DNA of 64,000 nucleotides from Amycolatopsis alkalitolerans (GCF_006152065.1 NZ_VDFW01000003.1:186001-250000); one strand, 5' to 3'. Shown: positions 44,082-54,405, numbered from the stretch's first letter. Numbers and translations: made by a program. Notes: generated by a model from the letters alone, not told the origin.

Positions 44082-44525
44082 GTGGCACTTGACCAGTCGT
44101 TCATCGGGCGCAGCTACCCGCCGACCAGCACCTACGAAGTCGGGCGGGAGAAGATCCGCGAGTTCGCCGACGCCATCGGCGACGAGAACCCGATTTTTCG
44201 AGACGTCGAGGCGGCGCGCGCGGCCGGGTATCCGGACGTGATCGCGCCGCCGACGTTCCTCACGGTGATCAACCTGGCCGCCATCAACACGATTGTCGCG
44301 GATCCCGAGCTGGGCCTGGACTACTCGCGAATGGTGCACGGCGACCAGACCTTCACGCACGCGCGGCCGGCGCACGCCGGAGACAGGCTGCGGCTGACGA
44401 CCTTCGTGGAGGACATCATGGCCAGGGCCGGGAACGACTTCCTGACCGTGCGCGCGGAGATCACCGACGCCGAGGGGGAGCTGGTGTGCACGACGAAGGC
44501 ACAGCTCGTGGTGCGGGGGGCGTGA
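44082..44525 (+). CDS. hadA: (3R)-hydroxyacyl-ACP dehydratase subunit HadA-like
   Basis: The protein is 147 residues from GTG at 44082. It is a MaoC-like hotdog-fold domain with YEVGREKIREFADAIGDENP and GYPDVIAPPTFLTV. It lacks the catalytic Asp/His of the hydratase motif, as expected for the HadA subunit that pairs with catalytic HadB. A longer start at 44016 adds a basic non-conserved stretch. Its TGA overlaps the hadB start by one base. Confidence 0.85.
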   Translation: MALDQSFIGRSYPPTSTYEVGREKIREFADAIGDENPIFRDVEAARAAGYPDVIAPPTFLTVINLAAINTIVADPELGLDYSRMVHGDQTFTHARPAHAGDRLRLTTFVEDIMARAGNDFLTVRAEITDAEGELVCTTKAQLVVRGA

Positions 44526-44926
44526 TGGGCTACCAGGTGGGCGAGGAACTTCCGCCGCTGCAGGTGCAGGTGACGCGGGACCGATTGGTGCGGTACGCCG
44601 GTGCTGCGCTGGACTTCAACCCGATCCACTGGAACGAGCGCTTCGCGAAGCAAGTCGGCCTGCCGGACGTCATCGCGCACGGGATGCTGACCATGGCGCT
44701 GGGCGGGCGCCTGGTGACGGATTGGCTGGGCGACCCGGGAAAGCTGGTCGAGTACGGCTGCCGCTTCACTCGCCCGGTCGTCGTCCCCGACGACGACAAA
44801 GGTGCCACGGTGGAGTTCACCGGCAAGATCGGCCAGGTCCGCGAGGACGGCACCGCACGGGTGGACATCACAGCCAAGTTCGACGGGAAAACGGTGCTGG
44901 GGAAGGCGACCGCCGTCGTGCGCTGA
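44525..44926 (+). CDS. hadB: (3R)-hydroxyacyl-ACP dehydratase subunit HadB-like
   Basis: The protein is 133 residues with the R-hydratase hotdog motif YAGAALDFNPIHWNE (catalytic Asp and His) and GLPDVIAHGMLTMALGGRL. With HadA it should form the dehydratase that removes water from 3-hydroxyacyl-ACP during fatty-acid elongation. Mycobacteria have a third subunit hadC next, but no hadC follows here; a MazF remnant lies there. Confidence 0.88.
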   Translation: MGYQVGEELPPLQVQVTRDRLVRYAGAALDFNPIHWNERFAKQVGLPDVIAHGMLTMALGGRLVTDWLGDPGKLVEYGCRFTRPVVVPDDDKGATVEFTGKIGQVREDGTARVDITAKFDGKTVLGKATAVVR

Positions 44927-44935
44927 CGTGCATCC

Positions 44936-45166
44936 CAAACCCACCTTGCCCGGGTGACGGTAGCCCCGATCACGTCGACGGTCCGTGGCATCTCGACAGA
45001 GGTCGCGGTCGGACCAGCCAACGGCCTCGATCAGGACGGCGTGATCAGTTGCGACGACATCCAGACGATCCCGAAGGCCGACCTCGGACGGCACCTGGGT
45101 TTTCTGCTGTCAGGGCAAGAACGCGAACTCGCCGACGCGATCAGAACGGCCCTAGACCTGGACTGA
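44936..45166 (+). pseudogene. MazF/PemK-type toxin remnant (C-terminal ~75 residues)
   Basis: From about 44936 the frame reads HLARVTVAPITSTVRGISTE, then VGPANGLDQDGVISCDDIQT and GFLLSGQERELADAIRTALD, matching the C-terminal two-thirds of actinobacterial MazF proteins. The N-terminal strand and active-site Arg-containing segment are missing. It is in the same frame as hadB, 10 bases after its stop, with no ribosome site. No antitoxin gene is beside it, so it is almost certainly a relic. Confidence 0.75.
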
Positions 45167-45375
45167 GCACAGACTCGGCCGCAAGCCGTGAAGCAAACCC
45201 AGAGCTGACTACTCAACGCGACCACCCGCCCGGGGTTCCTGTCCCTGCGAAACCTCGGGCCATCCCGGAGCCTGCCCGCCGGCGAGGCATCCTTTGATCT
45301 TGCCCCCACCCACCCCGACCGCTAATGCGGCTTCGTATCGGGGTTAAGGGAGGGGCTGGGGTGGCCCGGCGTCGC
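45167..45375. other. Convergent spacer between MazF remnant and aminotransferase
   Basis: These 209 bases include a possible weak hairpin near 45314-45344 (ACCCCGA and TCGGGGT arms). No coding frame with support was found. Confidence 0.4.
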
Positions 45376-46608
45376 TTACCTTGCTTCGGCCAGGAGTTTG
45401 CCGATGCGGCTCACGCCTTCGACCAGGTCCGCCTCCGCGAGGGCGTAGGAGAACCGGAAGTACCCCGGCGTCCCGAAGGCCTCGCCCGGCACCACGGCGA
45501 CCTCGGCCTCGCGCAGGATCAGGTCTGCCAGTTCCAGCGAATCGGCAGGGCGTTCGCCGCGGATTTCCTTGCCCAGCACGCCCTTCACCGACGGGTACGC
45601 GTAGAACGCGCCCTTCGGCGTGGGGCATTCGAAGCCCGGGATCTCCGACAGCATCGACACAATCCTCTTGCGGCGCACGTCGAACGCGGCGCGCATCTCC
45701 TGCACGACATCGAGCGGCCCGGCGACCGCGGCCAGCGCGGCGCGCTGCGCGACGTTCGACACGTTGCCGCACAGGTGGGTCTGGTAGCTCGAGGCCGCCT
45801 TGATCACGTCCTGCGGCCCGAGGATCCAGCCGACCCGCCAGCCCGTCATCGAGTACGTCTTCGCGACCCCGTTGAGCACGAGCGTCTGGTCCGCCATCTC
45901 GGGCACCACGACGGGCAGCGAGTAGTTCTTCGCGTCGTCGTAGGTCAGGTGCTCGTAGATCTCGTCGGTGACGACCCAGATGCCGTGCTCGTAGGCCCAC
46001 TTGCCGATCGCCTCGATCAGCTCGCGCGGGTACACCGCACCGGTCGGGTTCGACGGCGAGTTGAACAGCAGCACCTTCGTTCGCTCGGTGCGCGCGGCCT
46101 CCAGTTGGTCGACCGTCACCAGGTAACCCGTCGACTCGTCGGCGGTGACCTGCACCGGAACCCCGCCGCCGAGCTTGATCGACTCTGGGTACGTCGTCCA
46201 GTACGGCGCCAGCAGGAGCACCTCGTCGCCCGGGTCGAGCAGCGTGGCGAACGCGGAATAAACGGCCTGCTTGCCGCCGTTCGTCACGAGGAACTGGGAA
46301 GGCTTCACGTCGAACCCGGAGTCGCGCAGCGTCTTCGCGGCCAGCGCCTCACGGAATTCGGGGAGCCCGGCCGCGGGGGTGTACCCGTGGTTGGCCCTGT
46401 CGCGCACCGCGGCCGCGGCGGCCTCGACGACGTGGTCGGGCGTCGGGAAGTCAGGCTGTCCCGCGCCGAACCCGATCACCGGCCGGCCCTGGGCCTTGAG
46501 CTCCTTGACCTTCGCGTCCACCGCGAGGGTCGCCGACGGCGTGATGCCGGCGATGCGGGCCGAGATGCGCGGACGGGTGGCGGTTGCGGGAGAGGTCATG
46601 GCCTCCAT
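45376..46608 (-). CDS. PLP-dependent aminotransferase (aspartate aminotransferase type)
   Basis: The protein is 410 residues, class I/II aminotransferase. It has [45 protein letters not shown] and [15 protein letters not shown] (the Schiff-base Lys is in AKTYS). The C-terminal arginine-containing segment [14 protein letters not shown] is typical. It makes aspartate from oxaloacetate and glutamate, or a related amino transfer. A second ATG at 46599 is 9 bases in and is preceded by GGAGG only 2 bases away, so the start is uncertain. Confidence 0.9.
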   Translation of the reverse strand: MEAMTSPATATRPRISARIAGITPSATLAVDAKVKELKAQGRPVIGFGAGQPDFPTPDHVVEAAAAAVRDRANHGYTPAAGLPEFREALAAKTLRDSGFDVKPSQFLVTNGGKQAVYSAFATLLDPGDEVLLLAPYWTTYPESIKLGGGVPVQVTADESTGYLVTVDQLEAARTERTKVLLFNSPSNPTGAVYPRELIEAIGKWAYEHGIWVVTDEIYEHLTYDDAKNYSLPVVVPEMADQTLVLNGVAKTYSMTGWRVGWILGPQDVIKAASSYQTHLCGNVSNVAQRAALAAVAGPLDVVQEMRAAFDVRRKRIVSMLSEIPGFECPTPKGAFYAYPSVKGVLGKEIRGERPADSLELADLILREAEVAVVPGEAFGTPGYFRFSYALAEADLVEGVSRIGKLLAEAR

Positions 46609-46779
46609 GGTGGCACGCGTGGAATGTGATCAACCACGCAGGGCAGGTCCTCCCGAGGGCTCGGTTGCGGGTCCGTTCGAGGCTTGCCGTAGACTCCTGA
46701 ACTTGGAACGCCCGGCGCTTGGCCCCGTACGGGATACGGGGCTGGTGAAAGGTGTCCTGCGAGCGGTGGTTCAGCTCGA

Positions 46780-46852
<73 letters not shown>

Positions 46853-46889
46853 CGTCGACATAAGTAGGCGGCAACGCGGAGGAGAAGTC

Positions 46890-48150
<1,261 letters not shown>

Positions 48151-48226
48151 CGGTCCGTACACTGGATCGTCGGCCCCTGTGTGCAGGCAGGCGCGCGGGG
48201 GAGCCAGCAGTGGATAGGAACAGGTA

Positions 48227-48658
48227 ATGCCACCCAAGAAGAAGAAGCTTGCAGCGATCATCAAGCTGCAGATTCAGGCGGGTGCCGCGAACCCGGCCCC
48301 GCCGGTCGGCCCCGCGCTGGGTCAGCACGGCGTCAACATCATGGAGTTCTGCAAGGCCTACAACGCCGCGACCGAGTCGCAGCGCGGCAACGTGGTGCCG
48401 GTCGAGATCTCCGTGTACGAAGACCGGTCGTTCGACTTCAAGCTCAAGACCCCGCCGGCCGCGAAGCTGCTGCTGAAGGCCGCCGGTGTGGAGAAGGGCT
48501 CCGGCGAGCCGCACAAGACCAAGGTCGCCAAGGTGACCTGGGACCAGGTGCGTGAGATCGCCGAGACCAAGAAGAGCGACCTCAACGCGCACGACATCGA
48601 CCAAGCAGCCAAGATCATTGCCGGCACCGCCCGGTCGATGGGCATCACCGTCGAGTAA
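48227..48658 (+). CDS. rplK: 50S ribosomal protein L11
   Basis: The protein is 143 residues with [33 protein letters not shown] and the C-terminal helices ([19 protein letters not shown]). It binds 23S rRNA at the GTPase-associated centre. It belongs to the conserved order secE-nusG-rplK-rplA. Confidence 0.97.
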   Translation: MPPKKKKLAAIIKLQIQAGAANPAPPVGPALGQHGVNIMEFCKAYNAATESQRGNVVPVEISVYEDRSFDFKLKTPPAAKLLLKAAGVEKGSGEPHKTKVAKVTWDQVREIAETKKSDLNAHDIDQAAKIIAGTARSMGITVE

Positions 48659-48731
48659 CGACGGCTCAGTGGGAGGGCCCAGCGCTGGCCCGGCACCACG
48701 ACTGATCCATTTCAAGGAGTAAGGACAGAGC

Positions 48732-49451
48732 ATGGCTAAGCGCAGCAAGGCCTATCGTCAGGCCGCCGAGCTGATCGACCACGAGCGGCTGTACGCGCCG
48801 CTCGACGCGGCGAAGCTCGCGAAGGAGACTTCCAAGACGAAGATGGACGCCACGGTCGAGGTGGCCGTGCGCCTTGGCGTCGACCCCCGCAAGGCCGACC
48901 AGATGGTCCGCGGCACCGTGAACCTGCCGCACGGTACGGGTAAAACCGCCCGCGTGATCGTGTTCGCCGTCGGTGACAAGGCCGCCGAGGCCGAAGGCGC
49001 CGGCGCGGACGCGGTCGGCAGCGACGAGCTGATCGAGCGTATCCAGGGTGGCTGGCTCGACTTCGACGCCGCGATCGCGACGCCGGACCAGATGGCGAAG
49101 GTCGGGCGCATCGCCCGCATCCTCGGCCCGCGTGGCCTGATGCCGAACCCGAAGACCGGCACCGTGACCCCCGCGGTCGCGAAGGCCGTCGCCGACATCA
49201 AGGGCGGCAAGATCAACTTCCGGGTCGACAAGCAGGCCAACCTGCACCTGGTGATCGGCAAGGCCTCGTTCGAGCCGGAGAAGCTCGTCGAGAACTACGC
49301 CGCCGCGCTGGACGAGATCCTGCGGGCAAAGCCGTCCGCCGCGAAGGGCCGGTACCTGAAGAAGATCACCTTCTCCACCACCATGGGCCCGGGCATCCCG
49401 GTCGACCCGGCGCGCACCCGCAACCTCCTCACCGAGGACGCGAACGCCTGA
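48732..49451 (+). CDS. rplA: 50S ribosomal protein L1
   Basis: The protein is 239 residues, full length. It has the L1 signature [20 protein letters not shown] and [19 protein letters not shown] Shine-Dalgarno (AAGGAG) lies 11 bases upstream. L1 is the usual translational repressor of rplKA. A hairpin terminator follows. Confidence 0.97.
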   Translation: MAKRSKAYRQAAELIDHERLYAPLDAAKLAKETSKTKMDATVEVAVRLGVDPRKADQMVRGTVNLPHGTGKTARVIVFAVGDKAAEAEGAGADAVGSDELIERIQGGWLDFDAAIATPDQMAKVGRIARILGPRGLMPNPKTGTVTPAVAKAVADIKGGKINFRVDKQANLHLVIGKASFEPEKLVENYAAALDEILRAKPSAAKGRYLKKITFSTTMGPGIPVDPARTRNLLTEDANA

Positions 49452-49464
49452 CGGCGACGAGAAG

Positions 49465-49495
49465 AGAGCCGGTTCCCCGCGTGGGAACCGGCTCT
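49465..49495 (+). terminator. Hairpin terminator after rplA
   Basis: A 13-bp perfect stem (AGAGCCGGTTCCC and its complement) with a 5-base loop, followed by TTTGCG, lies 13 bases after the rplA stop. It separates rplKA from the gene in opposite orientation. Confidence 0.85.
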
Positions 49496-49500
49496 TTGCG

Positions 49501-50310
49501 TTACGAGGTAGGTGTCGGCGGCGTGCAGTTGCGCGGGCCGGGCGCGTGCCCGGTGATCAGCCATTGGTTGAGTGGCTGCTTCTCGACCGTGAAGACCCCC
49601 AGCGCGGGCCCGCCGGTGATGGAGAAGTCGCAGGAGTTGATCGTGATGGTGGTGGCGGTGGGATCGTACTGCTGCGGTGAGATCGACTCGGCGTAGTCGT
49701 TGACGTTGGTGACCTTGGTCTTCAGGTCCAGCACGGCCTGCTGGCAGTCGGCGGCGCCGACGTCGCGCGCGAACTTGTCCTGAGTCGGCGAGTCCAACTG
49801 TCCGCAGGCGAGGTCTGGCCTGCCTATCGCGATCTCTTGGTACACCTTCCGGACGGCCTCGTACGGCTGCGCCGAGAGGATCTTGTTCGCGTGGTAGGTC
49901 CCGCCGCCGGTCTCCGATGCGGGCTTGTTGTCATCCTGCGCCGGGAAGAAATGGTCGTACAGCAGCTTGCCCGCGATCCCCAGTACCGCCAGAAAGATCA
50001 ACGCGGACAGGACCGAGGCGAGGATCCGCTTGGCGAACCGCGGCATCCGGATCGGCGGCCGCCGCGGCGGCTCGGGCGCCTGGACGAGTCCACCCTGCGG
50101 CGGGGGCGGCACGGGCGGCCCGCCGGGCTCCGTGTGCACCAGCTGGCCGTTCTGCTTCTGCGCCTCGGTGAACCTCAGGTAGTCCTGGAACTGCTGGAAT
50201 TGCTGGAACTGGCGCAGCTGCTCGGGATCCAGCTGCGGCGGGGCAGGCTCCGCGGGGCGTGCGCGCTCCAGCTCGCCCCGGTCGTCGGACTCGTCTCGCT
50301 CTCCAGCCAC
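49501..50310 (-). CDS. Single-helix membrane protein with Pro-rich cytoplasmic head, unknown function
   Basis: The protein is 269 residues. The first ~90 are charged and Gln/Pro-rich (LRQFQQFQQFQDYLRF, PPVPPPPQGG). A membrane helix (RILASVLSALIFLAVLGIAGKLL, about 98-120) follows. The outside part of about 145 residues has two Cys in DLACGQL and AADCQQAV and two more in SCDF and NCT near the end, which may form disulfides. The fold resembles small actinobacterial envelope proteins, but no family was recognised. It is antisense to the flanking ribosomal genes. Confidence 0.75.
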   Translation of the reverse strand: MAGERDESDDRGELERARPAEPAPPQLDPEQLRQFQQFQQFQDYLRFTEAQKQNGQLVHTEPGGPPVPPPPQGGLVQAPEPPRRPPIRMPRFAKRILASVLSALIFLAVLGIAGKLLYDHFFPAQDDNKPASETGGGTYHANKILSAQPYEAVRKVYQEIAIGRPDLACGQLDSPTQDKFARDVGAADCQQAVLDLKTKVTNVNDYAESISPQQYDPTATTITINSCDFSITGGPALGVFTVEKQPLNQWLITGHAPGPRNCTPPTPTS

Positions 50311-50344
50311 CCGCCCATGATGGCAGGTGACACCCGGGTATACT

Positions 50345-50530
50345 CGACAGCGGTTCTACCGAAGACCGCTGGTCTTCCACACGTCGTGTGGAACGAAGGC
50401 CCCGCAGCAGCGGGCGGCCCGCGCAGGAGGAACGAGGCTCTGCCGTGGTGCATGTCTGCACCCTGGCTCGAACGCCCCGCGTCTGCTGCGCAGGGGCGTT
50501 TCGTCGTTTCGGGCTCCTTCACGGGCTGGC
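50345..50530 (+). ncRNA. Ribosomal protein L10 leader (rplJL leader)
   Basis: The untranslated leader before rplJ contains ACCGAAGACCGCTGGTC and GAACGAAGGC segments and several stems, the pattern of the L10 leader family (Rfam L10_leader, by recollection). L10 or the L10-L7/L12 complex binds it to repress rplJL. A terminator-like hairpin (50471-50500) lies toward its end. The boundaries are approximate. Confidence 0.7.
50471..50500 (+). terminator. Attenuator-type hairpin in the rplJL leader
   Basis: AACGCCCC and GGGGCGTT arms with an internal GCG/CGC pair form a stem followed by TCGTCGTTTCG, 58 bases before the rplJ start. It could act as a conditional terminator within the leader. Confidence 0.5.
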
Positions 50531-50558
50531 GGTCACCAGCCAAGAGAGGAGGCGAGGA

Positions 50559-51098
50559 ATGGCGAAGCCCGACAAGGTGGCGGCCGTCGCCGAGATCGCG
50601 GACCGGTTCCGCAGCAGCTCGGCCACCGTGGTCACCGAGTACACCGGTCTTTCGGTTTCCCAGCTCAGCCAGCTGCGCCGCGCTCTCGGCACCAGTGCCA
50701 AGTACCGGGTCGCGAAGAACACCCTCGTCCAGCGTGCCGCCCAGGACGCCGGGATCGAGGGTCTCGAAGAGCTTTTCATCGGTCCGACCGCTATCGCCTT
50801 CGTCGAGGGCGAGCCGGTCGACGCCGCGAAGGCGCTTCGTGACTTCGCCAAGGACAACAGCGCGCTCGTGATCAAGGGCGGCTACATGGACGGCCGCCCG
50901 CTCACGGTGGCCGAGATCAACCAGATCGCCGATCTCGAAAGCCGCGAAGTCCTGCTCGCCAAGGCGGCGGGCGCGTTCAAGGCGAAGCTGTCCCAGGCCG
51001 CCGCGCTGTTCCAGGCGCCGGCGTCCCAGGTGGCCCGCCTAGCCGCCGCGCTGCAGGAGAAGCAGAGCGGCGAAAGCGAAGCACCGGCCGAGAGCTGA
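50559..51098 (+). CDS. rplJ: 50S ribosomal protein L10
   Basis: The protein is 179 residues. It starts at an ATG with GAGGCGAGG upstream. It has [34 protein letters not shown] and [16 protein letters not shown]. The C-terminal helix ([16 protein letters not shown]) anchors L7/L12. It is autoregulated through its leader. Confidence 0.97.
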   Translation: MAKPDKVAAVAEIADRFRSSSATVVTEYTGLSVSQLSQLRRALGTSAKYRVAKNTLVQRAAQDAGIEGLEELFIGPTAIAFVEGEPVDAAKALRDFAKDNSALVIKGGYMDGRPLTVAEINQIADLESREVLLAKAAGAFKAKLSQAAALFQAPASQVARLAAALQEKQSGESEAPAES

Positions 51099-51138
51099 CC
51101 GTTTCACACCCCGAACCTAGAAAGAAAGGAACGCCATC

Positions 51139-51531
51139 ATGGCGAAGCTGAGCACTGAAGAACTGCTCGACGCGTTCAAGGAGCTGACCCTGCTCGAGCT
51201 CTCGGACTTCGTGAAGAAGTTCGAGGAGACCTTCGACGTCACCGCCGCCGCCCCGGCCGCCGTCGTGGCCGCCGCCCCGGGTGCCGCCGGTGCCGCCGCC
51301 CCGGTCGAGGAGGAGAAGGACGAGTTCGACGTCATCCTCGAGGGCGCCGGCGACAAGAAGATCCAGGTCATCAAGGTCGTCCGCGAGGTCGTCTCGGGCC
51401 TGGGCCTGAAGGAGGCCAAGGAGCTCGTCGAGGGCGCCCCGAAGCCGCTGCTGGAGAAGGTCGACAAGGACGCCGCCAACGCGGCCAAGGAGAAGCTCGA
51501 GGCTGCCGGCGCGAAGGTCAGCGTCAAGTAG
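51139..51531 (+). CDS. rplL: 50S ribosomal protein L7/L12
   Basis: The protein is 130 residues. The N-terminal dimerisation domain ([20 protein letters not shown]) is joined by an Ala-rich hinge ([18 protein letters not shown]) to the C-terminal factor-binding domain ([33 protein letters not shown]). AAAGAAAGGA precedes the ATG. It forms the stalk that recruits GTPase factors. Confidence 0.97.
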   Translation: MAKLSTEELLDAFKELTLLELSDFVKKFEETFDVTAAAPAAVVAAAPGAAGAAAPVEEEKDEFDVILEGAGDKKIQVIKVVREVVSGLGLKEAKELVEGAPKPLLEKVDKDAANAAKEKLEAAGAKVSVK

Positions 51532-51554
51532 TCTCCGGGCGATCCCGAACTGCC

Positions 51555-51584
51555 GGGCGGGCATCCCGTGAGGGGTGCCCGCCC
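51555..51584 (+). terminator. Hairpin terminator after rplL
   Basis: GGGCGGGCA and TGCCCGCCC arms (with a further CCC/GGG pairing) and a GTGA loop, followed by TGTTTTC, lie 24 bases after the stop. Strong Rho-independent form. Confidence 0.85.
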
Positions 51585-51621
51585 TGTTTTCTGCGCGGAG
51601 TTGCCGCACGCGCATCCAGGG

Positions 51622-51640
51622 TGCATACTACAGGTATGCA
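51622..51640. promoter_or_regulatory. Toxin-antitoxin operator overlapping the antitoxin start
   Basis: TGCATAC-N5-GTATGCA is a perfect inverted repeat with 7-bp arms. The right arm includes the ATG at 51636. Such palindromes are typical binding sites of antitoxins and would give autorepression. Confidence 0.7.
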
Positions 51641-51860
51641 GACGAGTATGCGGGTGGCGCAGGAGAACCGGAACCGGCTTGCCCGGATCGCCGAATCCGA
51701 ACTCGGCGGCGCCACGCTCGACGACGCGCTGAGCGTGCTGCTGTTCGAGCACGAGTCGCGCCGAGCCCTCGCGCGGCTGGCCGCCGATCCGGAGATGGCC
51801 GACGACTACCTGCGAGAGAGCAGCGGACTGGCCGAGGTGGATACCGAGGTCGCTGAGTGA
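51636..51860 (+). CDS. Antitoxin of MazF-like pair
   Basis: The protein is 74 residues from ATG 51636. It is short and acidic, with a predicted ribbon-helix-helix-like or AbrB-unlike head (MRVAQENRNRLARIAESELG) and a tail (FEHESRRALARLAADPEMAD) that may wrap the toxin. A further ATG at 51648 is a possible start, and leaderless translation is possible as the operator covers the first codon. The stop overlaps the toxin start (GTGA). Confidence 0.75.
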   Translation: MQTSMRVAQENRNRLARIAESELGGATLDDALSVLLFEHESRRALARLAADPEMADDYLRESSGLAEVDTEVAE

Positions 51861-52192
51861 CCCGGACGGTCTGGCCGTGGCAGGTGTGGTGGGTCGACTT
51901 CGACCCGCAGGTCGGCCGCGAGCAGGCGGGTCAACGGCCCGCGGTGGTCGTGGGTTCGGCGTTCGCCTGCGAGTTGCCGAACGATCTCGTCCTCGTGGTG
52001 CCCTGCACGACGAAGGACCGGGGTTTGCCCTTCCAGCCTCGGCTCGATTCGCTGGGACAGTCGAGTTTCGCGATGTGTGATCAGCTCAAGTCGATCAGCC
52101 GCCGGCGTCTGGTGAGGCAACACAGCGCGCGCCTTGACAAGGCGGAGATCGAAGCGATCAGGTTCGTGCTGAGGCGGCTGATCGAAGTCTAG
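51857..52192 (+). CDS. MazF/PemK-type endoribonuclease toxin
   Basis: The protein is 111 residues from GTG. The family opening reads WPWQVWWVDFDPQVGREQAGQRPAVVVGSA (GxE-x-x-G-x-RP motif), with VVPCTTKDRGLPFQ, and SFAMCDQLKSISRRRL near the C-terminus. It would cleave mRNA at short sites when the antitoxin is lost. Unlike the remnant at 44936 it looks intact. It lies between rplL and the mce operon. Confidence 0.85.
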   Translation: MTRTVWPWQVWWVDFDPQVGREQAGQRPAVVVGSAFACELPNDLVLVVPCTTKDRGLPFQPRLDSLGQSSFAMCDQLKSISRRRLVRQHSARLDKAEIEAIRFVLRRLIEV

Positions 52193-52368
52193 GCCGACCG
52201 CGCTGTGAAGTCCCCGCACCTTTTTTCCTCACCTGGTTGCTGGATTGCCAAACTCGTGAGTAACCTGCACCGCGCCGTGCTCGTTGGGAAACGTGACGCG
52301 GACGCGCTCACCGTGCGCAACCTGTCTAGGGTGTGTGAGCCGTCACCGTAGGAGCTCCGGGAGGTGCG

Positions 52369-53514
52369 ATGGGTGCCGAGGTGGTCATCGAAGGTCTGAC
52401 GAAGTCCTTCGGCAGACAGACCATCTGGCGGGACGTGACACTCACCCTCCCTCCTGGTGAGGTGTCGGTGATGCTGGGCCCTTCGGGCACCGGCAAGTCC
52501 GTCTTCCTCAAGTCGATGATCGGCCTGCTCAAGCCCGACCGGGGCAAATGCCTCATCAACGGCGTGGACATCGTCCGCTGCAGTGAGCACAAGCTGTACG
52601 AGACGCGGAAGCTGTTCGGGGTGCTGTTCCAGGACGGCGCGCTGTTCGGGTCGATGAACCTCTACGACAACGTGGCGTTCCCGCTGCGGGAGCACACGAA
52701 GAAGTCCGAGACCGAGATCCGCCGGATCGTGCTGGAGAAGCTCGAGATGACCGGTCTGGCCGGGGCGGAGAAGAAGCTGCCCGGCGAGATCTCCGGCGGT
52801 ATGCGCAAGCGTGCCGGCCTGGCGCGGGCGCTGGTGCTGGACCCGGAGATCATCCTGGTCGACGAGCCGGACTCCGGCCTGGACCCGGTGCGCACGACCT
52901 ATATCTCGCAACTGTTCCTCGACGTGAACGCGCAGATCGACGCGACGTTCCTGATCGTCACGCACAATATCAACCTGGCCCGCACGGTGCCGGACAACCT
53001 CGGCATGCTCTTCCGCAAGGAACTGGTCATGTTCGGCCCGCGCGAGGTGCTGCTGACCAGCGAGGAACCGGTGGTCAAGCAGTTCCTCAACGGCCGCATG
53101 GACGGGCCGATCGGCATGTCCGAGGAGAAGGACTCCGCGACGATCGCCGCCGAGCGGGCGATGTTCGAGGCCGGGCACCACGTCGGAGGCGTCGAGGAGG
53201 TCGTGGGCATCCCCGCGCAGATGCAGCCCGCGCCGGGGCTGCCGGCTCGCCAGGGCGCGGTGCGCCGCAAGGACCGGGTCATGGAGATCCTGCGCCAGCT
53301 GCCGCCGGCCGCACAGGAAGGGATCATCGAGTCCCTGTCCGCGGAAGAGCAGCGGCACTACGGTGTGTATCCGCGTCATACGACGCCGGACTGGGAGCAG
53401 ACCATCGAGACGCATCCCGTGCCCAGCCACCACCAGGGCCAGCTGCCCCCTGACGATGTCGCGCGGCTCCCGAGAACCGGCCGCCGCCCTGAACAGGGGC
53501 CGGGACCGCGATGA
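52369..53514 (+). CDS. mceG: Mce transport ATPase MceG (Mkl type)
   Basis: The protein is 381 residues. The ABC ATPase has Walker A GPSGTGKS, Q-loop FGVLFQDGALFG, signature ISGGMRKR, Walker B ILVDEPDSGLDP and H-loop VTHN. The MlaF-like core is followed by a C-terminal extension (about 260-381) typical of MceG, with RVMEILRQLPPAAQEGIIES near the end. It energises the YrbE-Mce lipid importer. It is the first gene of the mce operon here. In mycobacteria the mkl gene is also near rplJL. Confidence 0.93.
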   Translation: MGAEVVIEGLTKSFGRQTIWRDVTLTLPPGEVSVMLGPSGTGKSVFLKSMIGLLKPDRGKCLINGVDIVRCSEHKLYETRKLFGVLFQDGALFGSMNLYDNVAFPLREHTKKSETEIRRIVLEKLEMTGLAGAEKKLPGEISGGMRKRAGLARALVLDPEIILVDEPDSGLDPVRTTYISQLFLDVNAQIDATFLIVTHNINLARTVPDNLGMLFRKELVMFGPREVLLTSEEPVVKQFLNGRMDGPIGMSEEKDSATIAAERAMFEAGHHVGGVEEVVGIPAQMQPAPGLPARQGAVRRKDRVMEILRQLPPAAQEGIIESLSAEEQRHYGVYPRHTTPDWEQTIETHPVPSHHQGQLPPDDVARLPRTGRRPEQGPGPR

Positions 53515-53526
53515 CTAGGACGACTG

Positions 53527-53583
53527 GTGCCGTGAGGGGGTCCCTCACGGCCGAAAAGGGCATGAGGGACCCCCTCACGGCAC
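53527..53583. repeat. 21-bp perfect palindrome between mceG and yrbE
   Basis: The arms 53527-53547 and 53563-53583 are perfect inverted repeats of 21 bases (starting GTGCCGTGAGGGGGTCCCTC), loop 15 bases. The left arm is itself an inverted repeat (CCGTGAGGG-GGT-CCCTCACGG), so two folds compete. It lies within the operon, where it may set the amounts of ATPase and permease. Confidence 0.8.
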
Positions 53584-53608
53584 CCGGCAGCAGGGTGAGG
53601 GGCACGGC

Positions 53609-54403
53609 ATGACCTCCACGGCCTCTCCAGCCAAGATCCCGGGCGCCGGGATGCTGCGGGAGACCGGGAAGCTGTTCGCTCTCGGGCTGGACATCATCCG
53701 CGGGTTCTTCCAGCGGCCGTTCCAGGTTCGCGAGTTCATCCAGCAGTCCTGGTTCATCGCGAGTGTCACGATCCTGCCGACCGCGCTGGTGGCGATCCCG
53801 TTCGGCGCGGTCATCTCACTGCAGTTCGGTTCGCTCGCCCGCCAGCTCGGCGCGCAGTCCTACACCGGTGCCGGCAGCGTGCTGGCCACGGTGCAGCAGG
53901 CGAGCCCGCTGGTGACCGCCCTGCTGGTCGCCGGCGCCGGGGGCAGCGCGATCTGCGCCGATATCGGCGCCCGCACGATCCGCGAGGAGATCGACGCGAT
54001 GGAGGTGCTCGGCGTCTCCGCGGTGCAGCGGCTGATCGTGCCGCGCGTGCTCGCGTCGATGCTGGTCGCGCTCCTGCTCAACGGCATGGTCAGCGTGATC
54101 GGCGTGCTCGGCGGCTACTTCTTCAACGTGGTGCTGCAGGGCGGGACACCCGGCGCGTACCTGGCGAGCTTCTCGGCGCTGGCGCAGCTGCCGGACCTGT
54201 GGGTCGGTGAGCTCAAGGCGCTGATCTTCGGGTTCATCGCCGCCGTGGTGGCCGCCTACCGCGGGCTGCACCCGGCCGGGGGGCCGAAGGGCGTCGGCGA
54301 CGCGGTGAACCAGTCCGTCGTCATCACGTTCCTGATGCTGTTTGTCGTGAACTTCGTGATCACCTTGATCTACCTCCAGATCGTGCCCGGAAAGTTGAGC
54401 TGA
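53609..54403 (+). CDS. YrbE-type permease A (MlaE/ABC-permease)
   Basis: The protein is 264 residues. It is a MlaE-family permease with five or so hydrophobic segments and the EQ-loop-like motif region LVTALLVAGAGGSAICADIGARTIREEIDAMEVLGVSAV that contacts the ATPase. SVTILPTALVAIPFGAVISL and NFVITLIYLQIVPGKLS flank. It forms the membrane channel with the next protein. A 2-base gap follows to the second permease. Confidence 0.93.
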   Translation: MTSTASPAKIPGAGMLRETGKLFALGLDIIRGFFQRPFQVREFIQQSWFIASVTILPTALVAIPFGAVISLQFGSLARQLGAQSYTGAGSVLATVQQASPLVTALLVAGAGGSAICADIGARTIREEIDAMEVLGVSAVQRLIVPRVLASMLVALLLNGMVSVIGVLGGYFFNVVLQGGTPGAYLASFSALAQLPDLWVGELKALIFGFIAAVVAAYRGLHPAGGPKGVGDAVNQSVVITFLMLFVVNFVITLIYLQIVPGKLS

Positions 54404-54405
54404 TC

